Shown here piece by piece: positions 5,760 through 11,419 of a DNA stretch of 11,419 bases; the stretch's first letter is position 1; the number at the start of each line of letters is the position of its first letter. The notes under the pieces are model-generated. The model was not told the DNA's origin. It made no database searches and saw only the letters and a list, made by a program, of their open reading frames with translations. The position numbers and the translations under genes were made by a program. This DNA comes from JANNWF01 sp052390415 (GTDB lineage: Bacteria > Pseudomonadota > Gammaproteobacteria > Xanthomonadales > Xanthomonadaceae). The stretch covers positions 1 to 11,419 of the forward strand of contig JBQTGY010000029.1 of NCBI GenBank assembly GCA_052390415.1, given 5' to 3'.

Positions 5760-7766
5760 ATGAAATTGTCTGTTGCCGCTCTCGTGATTTCACTGACTTT
5801 GTCGCTGGGTGGTCCCGCTGCGGCACTTGAGTTGCGCGATCTGGATCCGAAAACGCCCGCCTGCAAGGACTTCTACCAATTCGCCAACGGCGGTTGGTTG
5901 AAGGCGACGCCAGTGCCCGCCGAGCGTGAGAGCTTCGGCACGTTCGACGTATTGCAGGAGCGCAATCGTGCTCAGCAAGAAGCCTTGTTGGCGGAAATCC
6001 TGCAGCAACCCAAGGACAACCTGGATGTCCTGATCGCTGACTTCGTCAGCGCCGGGCTTGATGAGGCCGGGATCGAGGCGGCGGGTTTGACGCCGATCGC
6101 TGGCTTGCTCGCCGAGATCGACGCTCTAAAGAAGCCGAAACAATTGCCGGCCTTGCTGGCGAGCTGGCACGCACGTGGGTTGCCGGTGGCGTGGCGGTTT
6201 GATGCCGGCGACGATCTGCGGCAGCCAGATCAAGTCATTGCGTACGCCACCCAAGGCGGCTTGGTATTGCCTGATCGCGACTACTACCTGCGTCAGGACC
6301 CCGACACCCGTGAGCTGCTTGGCCATTACCGCGGCTACGCGCAGGCCCTGTTGACGCTGGCCGGCAGCAGCGATCCAGCCGGCGACTCGGCACGCGCCCT
6401 GGCCATGGAAATCCGCTTGGCTGGGGCTTCGCTCGATCTTTTGCAATTGCGCGATCCGAATACCTCTTACCAACCTATCTCGACACGCGACTTGTTCAAG
6501 CGCTACCCCGCGATGCAGTGGAAACAATTCCTGAAAGCGCAGGGTCAAGGCAAGCTGAAGGCGATATCGGTTGCTCCCATTGCGTTCTTCGACACCCTTG
6601 AGCAAATGCTGTCGAGCACGCCGCTGGAAGACTGGAAACCCTATCTCAGGCTGCAACTGCTGGACGCCTTGGCGCCGTATCTGAGCAGCGGTTTCGTGAC
6701 TGCGCACGACGGCTTTCACGGCGCGCTGTTGGCCGGTCAAACCACGCCGCCGGATCGCACCCGGCGGGTGCTGGCCGCGGCCGATCTGGCTTTGGGCGAT
6801 GCGGTCGGACAACGTTATGTGGCGCGCTATTTGCCCGCGCCTGCACAAGCCGGTGCAAAACAAGTGGTTGACGATGTGCGAGCGGCACTGCGACTGCGCC
6901 TGGCGAGTGCGCCTTGGTTATCCGAAGCCAGTCGATTGGCAGCTGTCGACAAGCTGGACGCCCTCGACTTGCGTCTCGCCGCACCCACGGAATGGCGGAG
7001 TTTTGAAGGCCTCACGCTCAGCCGCAGCAGTTACGCCGGCAACGTGATGGCCGCCGCCGCTTTGCGTAATCGGCAGCGGATGGCGGCTATCGGCGGCAAG
7101 CGCTCAACCGAGCTGTTCCCCCTGCCCACGCAACTGGTAAACGGTTACTACGCGCCCAATCGCAATCAACTTGTGCTGAGTGCCGGACTGCTGCAGGCAC
7201 CGCTGTTTGATCCTGCCGCGGATGCCGCCGAAAACTACGGCGCGCTCGGCGCCATGATCGGACACGAATTGATGCAAGGCTTTGATGTCACTGGCCAACT
7301 ATTCGACAAGAAGGGTGCGCTGTTGGGCGGCTGGACGGTGCCCGAGCGCGACGCCTTTCTCGCCCGCACCAAACCGCTGGAGACGCAGTACGACGCCTAC
7401 ACCGCCATCGGCGCGATCAAGGTCAGCGGCCGGCTGACGCGCAGCAAGAACACCGCTGATCTGGCCGGACTTGAGCTGGCCCACGCCGCCTTGCGCACGC
7501 GCATTGGTGACCTCAAGCTGCCGCAGGCGCAGGGCTACACACCTGAGCAGCGTTTTTTCCTGAGTTATGCCCGCCTGTGGCGGCGCAATGATCTGGAGCC
7601 GGCACTGATTCGGCGCCTCAGCACCGACGTGCACGCGCCACCGCGGCAACGGGTCAATGGCCCGCTGGTCAACATGCCGGAGTTTGCAGCGGCGTTTGCC
7701 TGCAAAGCCAATGATCCGATGAACAAGAAGGCGGCCGAGCAAGTTCGCATCTGGGCGGCTCAGTGA
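5760..7766 (+). CDS. Secreted M13 (neprilysin/PepO-like) peptidase homologue, probable pseudopeptidase
   Basis: Predicted 668 residues, close to usual bacterial M13 length. Residues 1-22 (MKLSVAALVISLTLSLGGPA then AA) form a signal peptide. The mature start has the family signature DPKTPACKDFYQFANGGWL. The C-terminal catalytic half keeps NGYYAPNRNQLVLSAGLLQ, PLFDP, NYGALGAMIGHE, the STDVHAPPRQRVNG segment holding the conserved His and Arg, and the final FACKANDPMN...VRIW. Known M13 enzymes bind zinc through HExxH and the Glu of ENxAD. Here the first site reads H502-E-L-M-Q506 and the second K563-N-T-A-D567, so two of three zinc ligands are changed while catalytic E503 and D567 remain. Each change needs few bases (CAC/CAT to CAA, GAG to AAG). 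The frame is intact throughout, arguing for a maintained protein. It probably folds like M13 but does not hydrolyse peptides, or does so only weakly. No strong ribosome site precedes ATG 5760. Confidence 0.93.
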   Translation: MKLSVAALVISLTLSLGGPAAALELRDLDPKTPACKDFYQFANGGWLKATPVPAERESFGTFDVLQERNRAQQEALLAEILQQPKDNLDVLIADFVSAGLDEAGIEAAGLTPIAGLLAEIDALKKPKQLPALLASWHARGLPVAWRFDAGDDLRQPDQVIAYATQGGLVLPDRDYYLRQDPDTRELLGHYRGYAQALLTLAGSSDPAGDSARALAMEIRLAGASLDLLQLRDPNTSYQPISTRDLFKRYPAMQWKQFLKAQGQGKLKAISVAPIAFFDTLEQMLSSTPLEDWKPYLRLQLLDALAPYLSSGFVTAHDGFHGALLAGQTTPPDRTRRVLAAADLALGDAVGQRYVARYLPAPAQAGAKQVVDDVRAALRLRLASAPWLSEASRLAAVDKLDALDLRLAAPTEWRSFEGLTLSRSSYAGNVMAAAALRNRQRMAAIGGKRSTELFPLPTQLVNGYYAPNRNQLVLSAGLLQAPLFDPAADAAENYGALGAMIGHELMQGFDVTGQLFDKKGALLGGWTVPERDAFLARTKPLETQYDAYTAIGAIKVSGRLTRSKNTADLAGLELAHAALRTRIGDLKLPQAQGYTPEQRFFLSYARLWRRNDLEPALIRRLSTDVHAPPRQRVNGPLVNMPEFAAAFACKANDPMNKKAAEQVRIWAAQ

Positions 7767-7780
7767 GCCTGATATTGATG

Positions 7781-7802
7781 AAAACGACACTGACGTTTTT
7801 TT
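7781..7802 (+). terminator. Weak terminator-like hairpin after the M13-like gene
   Basis: aaaacg (7781-7786) pairs with cgtttt (7794-7799) across a 7-base loop, and the T-run reaches seven (7796-7802). The stem is short and A/T-rich, so termination may be poor. It lies 15 bases past the M13-like stop codon. Confidence 0.35.
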
Positions 7803-7827
7803 ACGGCCGGGACGCGCGCACCGAGCG

Positions 7828-7833
7828 TAGACT
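7828..7833 (+). promoter_or_regulatory. Candidate -10 element of rapA
   Basis: TAGACT lies 6 bases before ATG 7840. If used, transcription would start at or next to the ATG, giving a leaderless or nearly leaderless mRNA. No matching -35 is visible and no Shine-Dalgarno sequence precedes the ATG. Speculative. Confidence 0.2.
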
Positions 7834-7839
7834 CAAGCC

Positions 7840-10692
7840 ATGAACGACTTTGTCCCAGGGCAGCGTTGGTTCTCCTCCGCGGAGCCCGAGCTTGGCCTCG
7901 GCACGGTCATGCGTTTGGCCGGCCGCAGCGTGCAGATCGTGTTCACCGGCACCGGTACCATCCGCCAGTACGCGGTCGCCAGCGCACCACTCGCGCGCGC
8001 AGAATTTCGCCGCGGTGATCGTATCCGCGTCGAGCGCAACGACATCGTCATCGACGAAGTGCAATTGGCTGACGGGTTGCTGGTGTATTGCTGTGGCGCG
8101 CGCCGCGTGCCGGAAGGCGAGTTGGACCCGGAGCAACCCGTATCCAAGGCCGACACCCGCCTGTTGGCCGGTCGCGTTGATCGCAGCGATCAGTTCGAAC
8201 TGCGGCAAGCGGTGATGCAGCAGCGTGCCAATGCACTGGCGCATCCGGGCTGGGGTGCGCTGGGCGCGCGCATCGACTTGATCGCGCACCAGTTGCGCGT
8301 GGCCGAGATTGCGGCTTCCCGTCGACCACCGCGACTGTTGTTGGCCGACGAAGTTGGCCTCGGAAAAACCATCGAGGCCTGCTTGATTCTGGCCCAGCAA
8401 CTGGCCATGGGTCGCGCCGGCCGCGCGCTAGTCCTATTGCCCGACAGCCTCGTCCACCAATGGTTTGTCGAATTGCTGCGCCGCTTCAATCTGAGTTTTG
8501 CGCTGTTTGATGAAGAGCGTTGCGAGGCGATTGAAGCAAGCCGGCCCGGATGCAATGCCTTCGAGGACGAACAGCAGGTCATCGCGCCGCTGAACTGGTT
8601 GGCCACGAATAGCAAACGGCGCACGCAATTGTTGGCTGCCGGCTGGGACATCGTGGTGGTCGACGAAGCGCATCACCTGGGCTGGTCGCCTGAACTCGCC
8701 AGTCCCCAATACCAGCTGGTCGAGGCGCTGGCTGCGCAGACCGCTGGCGTCATTTTGCTCACCGCTACGCCCGAGCAACTCGGCCGTGCAGGTCATTTCG
8801 CCCGCCTGCGCTTGCTCGACCCGGCACGTTATGGCGATTTTGATGGGTTCATTGCCGAGTCGGAGCGCTTCGTGGCCGTATCTGACGCCGTCGACGATCT
8901 GCTTTCAGGGCGCATCCCGGATGCACAGGGTGTCGCGCGACTGGCAAGCCTGTTCGGCGAAGAAGGCGAGTTGGTATCGCTACGCCTCGCTGCCATCGAA
9001 GCAGCGACCGACGCAGAGGCAAATGCACTACGCACCGCCCTCATCGACGACCTGATCGACCGCCACGGCACCGGCCGCGTGATGGTGCGAAATCGTCGCG
9101 CTGCGGTCGGTGGTTTTCCGCGCCGAGTCGCACATTTGGAAGTCCTGAATCCCGTGGAGGTGGCACCGGAGCTGGAAGGTCGCCTGCGTGCCGAGTTCCA
9201 TGCCGACATCGGCACTCCCGAGCATGTAGAACCCGAGCACGACTACACCCGCGACCCACGCATGGACTGGCTGCTTGGCGTGCTCGACAGCATCGAACCC
9301 GCCAAGGCCTTGTTGCTGTGCCGTTCGCGGGCCAAGGTGCAGGCCTTGGAGGAAGCGTTGCGACTGCGCTCGGGCATGACGGTCGCACGTTTTCACGAAG
9401 ACATGAATCTGTTGCAGCGCGACCGCAACGCCGCCTTTTTCGCAGATCCGGACGGCACACGGTTGCTGATCGCGTCGGAGATCGGCGCCGAAGGCCGCAA
9501 CTTCCAGTTCGCCCAACATCTGATTTTCTGGGATCTGCCACTTGATCCGGACATGCTGGAGCAGCGTATCGGTCGCCTTGACCGCATCGGACAACGCGGC
9601 GATGTGCATCTGCATGCCTGCGCCATCGAAAACAGCCCGCAACACGCGTTGCAACGCTGGTATGCCGAGGGGCTGGATGCTTTCGCTGGTGTATGCGCCG
9701 ACGGCCGCGAGCTGCTGCGCGAGTTTGGCGAGCAATTGACGGCGGTTGCGCTTGGCGAGCCCGGTGATCTGGACGCGTTGAACGCCCGCACCCGTGATCG
9801 CCATGCTGAACTCAGCGCACAGATTCTGCGTGGACGTGATCGTCTGCTTGAGCTTGCCAGTCAGCGCGGTGCCGATGTCGGCGAGTTACGACAGTCGCTG
9901 GCCGCCGACGATAGTCGTGCGAGCAGCGACGATTACCCGTTGCGCTTGCTTGAACAGTTTGGCGTGCATCACGAGCTGCTGGGCAAGGAGGTCTGGTTGC
10001 TCGATCCCGAGTACCTGACGCTCGATGCCTTCGAGGCATTCAAACACGGCGCGTGTTCGGCCACATTCGACCGCGCCACCGCGCTTGCCCGCGACGACTT
10101 GCTGTTTCTGCGCGCCGATCACCCGCTGATTCTGACCGCCGAAGACCTGATTCTGAGCAGCGAAACCGGCAATGCCGCCTTTCTGCTGGACGAGGCCCTG
10201 CCAGGACGAACGGTGCTGTTGGAGGCCGTGTTCGTGCTTGAGTGTGTCGCCCCCAGGGCGCTGCAGGTCGAGCGCTACCTGCCACCCGAACCGATGCGCT
10301 GCGTGGTGGACACCCGCTTGCAGTTGCGCGACGGCTTTGTGCCCAGCGCGCGTGCGCGTGAACGCGCCGCCGAGCGCACGGTAGACCTGCAGCGCTACCG
10401 CAAACCGATGGCGACCCTGGTTCCACCCTTGGTCAAACGGGCGGGCGAAGCAGCGGGTGCGATGGCCGTCCAACGCATCGCCGCCGCGATCACTGCCGCC
10501 AACACCTTGTTGGGTCACGAGATCGATCGTCTGTGCGCGCTATCGGCGGTCAACCCCGCCGTGCGGCCGCAAGAAATCGACGCTTTGCGCAGCGAGCTGG
10601 CCGCCTTGTGTGATGTGCTGCCGCACGCACGCCCACGACTGGACTCGTTGCGGCTGATCGCGAGCCCGGATTTCCTGCGCTTGCCGGGCTAG
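7840..10692 (+). CDS. rapA: RNA polymerase-associated protein RapA (SWI2/SNF2 ATPase)
   Basis: Predicted 950 residues against about 968 in E. coli RapA. RapA is an ATP-dependent translocase that binds RNA polymerase and helps recycle it after transcription. The N-terminus starts MNDFVPGQRWFSSAEPELGL and is followed by the Tudor-like beta region (to about 110). The SNF2 ATPase core holds motif I LLADEVGLGKTIEA (K176 in the Walker lysine position), motif II D275-E-A-H278 and motif III LTATP (around 307-311). The second helicase lobe includes LLLCRSRAKVQALEEAL, EIGAEGRNFQFAQHLIFWDL and motif VI Q575-RIGRLDRIGQ585. The rest (about 600-950) is the RapA C-terminal region. All key motifs are intact. 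ATG 7840 matches the family N-terminus. It starts 73 bp after the M13-like gene and ends 3 bp from the convergent rhomboid gene. Confidence 0.96.
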   Translation: MNDFVPGQRWFSSAEPELGLGTVMRLAGRSVQIVFTGTGTIRQYAVASAPLARAEFRRGDRIRVERNDIVIDEVQLADGLLVYCCGARRVPEGELDPEQPVSKADTRLLAGRVDRSDQFELRQAVMQQRANALAHPGWGALGARIDLIAHQLRVAEIAASRRPPRLLLADEVGLGKTIEACLILAQQLAMGRAGRALVLLPDSLVHQWFVELLRRFNLSFALFDEERCEAIEASRPGCNAFEDEQQVIAPLNWLATNSKRRTQLLAAGWDIVVVDEAHHLGWSPELASPQYQLVEALAAQTAGVILLTATPEQLGRAGHFARLRLLDPARYGDFDGFIAESERFVAVSDAVDDLLSGRIPDAQGVARLASLFGEEGELVSLRLAAIEAATDAEANALRTALIDDLIDRHGTGRVMVRNRRAAVGGFPRRVAHLEVLNPVEVAPELEGRLRAEFHADIGTPEHVEPEHDYTRDPRMDWLLGVLDSIEPAKALLLCRSRAKVQALEEALRLRSGMTVARFHEDMNLLQRDRNAAFFADPDGTRLLIASEIGAEGRNFQFAQHLIFWDLPLDPDMLEQRIGRLDRIGQRGDVHLHACAIENSPQHALQRWYAEGLDAFAGVCADGRELLREFGEQLTAVALGEPGDLDALNARTRDRHAELSAQILRGRDRLLELASQRGADVGELRQSLAADDSRASSDDYPLRLLEQFGVHHELLGKEVWLLDPEYLTLDAFEAFKHGACSATFDRATALARDDLLFLRADHPLILTAEDLILSSETGNAAFLLDEALPGRTVLLEAVFVLECVAPRALQVERYLPPEPMRCVVDTRLQLRDGFVPSARARERAAERTVDLQRYRKPMATLVPPLVKRAGEAAGAMAVQRIAAAITAANTLLGHEIDRLCALSAVNPAVRPQEIDALRSELAALCDVLPHARPRLDSLRLIASPDFLRLPG

Positions 10693-10695
10693 CGG

Positions 10696-11349
10696 TTACC
10701 GCCGCAACTTGGGCTTGAACGGCCAGCGCCCACGCCAGTGCTGAATCATCAGAAATCCGAACACCATGCCGCCGAGGTGAGCGAAATGGGCGACACCGCT
10801 TTGGGTACCGGTCACGCCCAAGAAAATCTCGATGGCGCCAAAGACGATGACCAAGGTCCGCGCCTTCATCGGAATCGGCGGAATCAGCAGCATCACCTGC
10901 CGATTCGGAAACATCATTCCAAAAGCGAGCAGCAGGCCATACACGCCGCCAGAAGCGCCGATCGTTGGAAAAACCGGCCCGCCTTCGGAAGCCATCCAGG
11001 TGACCACCGCCAACTGGGTGAGTCCCGCTCCAATCACGCAGACGAAATAGAACGACGCAAAGCGCTGACTACCCCATACCTGCTCGATCTGCGCGCCAAA
11101 CATGAACACCGCCATCATGTTGAAAAACAGGTGGCCAAAGCCCCCGTGCAGGAAGCCGTAACTCACCAGCTGCCACGGCAGGAAGCCCGCCGTCATCATC
11201 GCGCCGTTGTCGTAGCCCAGCGGATAACTTCCGAGCGGCCATAGCATGAAGGAGACGAACGCCGCTTCGCCGAGCAGCAGCTGCAATCCATAAACGAGCG
11301 CATTGCTCCACAGAATGGCCTTGGTGATTGGCGGAAGTTGATCGAGCAT
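10696..11349 (-). CDS. Rhomboid family intramembrane serine protease
   Basis: Predicted 217-residue polytopic inner-membrane protein with about six hydrophobic helices. Rhomboids cleave transmembrane helices of other membrane proteins using a Ser-His dyad within the membrane. The diagnostic motifs are present: H73-L-F-F-N77 in the second helix (oxyanion-site residues in the family), G-A-S133-G-G-V-Y-G with the nucleophile serine, and A-H-F-A-H191-L-G-G with the catalytic histidine in the last core helix. A short basic tail (WRGRWPFKPKLRR) ends the protein. ATG 11349 begins the expected short cytoplasmic N-terminus before helix 1. It runs tail to tail with rapA with only 3 bp between stop codons, so the two transcripts must overlap at their 3' ends. 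Substrate is unknown; all catalytic residues are intact, so an active protease is expected. Confidence 0.93.
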   Translation of the reverse strand: MLDQLPPITKAILWSNALVYGLQLLLGEAAFVSFMLWPLGSYPLGYDNGAMMTAGFLPWQLVSYGFLHGGFGHLFFNMMAVFMFGAQIEQVWGSQRFASFYFVCVIGAGLTQLAVVTWMASEGGPVFPTIGASGGVYGLLLAFGMMFPNRQVMLLIPPIPMKARTLVIVFGAIEIFLGVTGTQSGVAHFAHLGGMVFGFLMIQHWRGRWPFKPKLRR

Positions 11350-11375
11350 GAGGGGTTGGATGTTGGCGGGAAGGC

Positions 11376-11381
11376 ATCATA
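11376..11381 (-). promoter_or_regulatory. Candidate -10 element of the rhomboid gene
   Basis: Read on the minus strand, TATGAT differs from the TATAAT consensus at one position and lies 26 bases before ATG 11349. No good -35 is seen at 16-18 bp, only cggttg-type sequence. The remaining bases to the right edge show no gene. Confidence 0.4.
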
Positions 11382-11419
11382 CCGGGCGACGGTCGAGCAA
11401 CCGTTGACGACCCCGTTTT

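Noticed and set aside
9028..9804. 258-codon minus-strand frame inside rapA, and similar frames at 6126-6863 and 9886-10518
   Set aside because: All are antisense to intact, motif-rich coding sequence and show no domain features of their own.
10738..11244. 168-codon + strand frame opposite the rhomboid gene
   Set aside because: His/Arg/Gln-rich shadow; the minus strand carries all rhomboid catalytic motifs and membrane helices.

Overview
This 11.4 kb window comes from a GC-rich proteobacterium, most likely a gammaproteobacterium of the Xanthomonadales/Lysobacterales. That placement is inference. It rests on a full-length RapA of the gammaproteobacterial type, a secreted M13-family protein, a tandem thioredoxin-fold GST-like protein, and a short intergenic element (about 2401-2442) resembling the dispersed 'gggagcgac...gtcgcga' repeats of that order. 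No rRNA, tRNA, CRISPR array or complete mobile element is visible.

Left part (1-2331): the first ~126 bases look like the end of an IS21-type insertion sequence, with two 24-bp-spaced copies of gtggctcca followed by a terminal tgaca; the body would lie outside the window. Ten bases beyond it starts a SUKH (SMI1/KNR4) protein, which converges with a 6-bp gap on a second SUKH protein with two tandem SUKH modules. SUKH proteins are often immunity proteins of polymorphic toxin systems, so this looks like an orphan or terminal immunity cluster. The segment is visibly more GC-rich than the rest.

Middle gap (2332-3102): about 770 bases of lower GC with no convincing intact gene. It holds the REP-like element and a possible frameshifted gene remnant on the minus strand.

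Right part (3103-11419), all + strand except the last gene: a small conserved-looking cytoplasmic protein; a tandem thioredoxin-fold GST-like protein whose redox motifs are degenerate; a 30-codon reading frame with a strong Shine-Dalgarno sequence that can be sequestered in a hairpin; a membrane-anchored, Sel1-like helical protein; an M13 metallopeptidase homologue in which two of the three zinc ligands are substituted; the RNA-polymerase recycling ATPase RapA; and, convergent to it with a 3-bp gap, a rhomboid intramembrane serine protease.

The right part looks like ordinary chromosome of monocistronic or loosely linked genes. The most unusual item is the M13 homologue: it keeps the family's fold landmarks, signal peptide, catalytic Glu and the C-terminal His/Arg pair, but has HExxQ and KNTAD where family members have HExxH and ENxAD. 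It is probably a secreted pseudopeptidase. I see no convincing wholly new multi-gene system.
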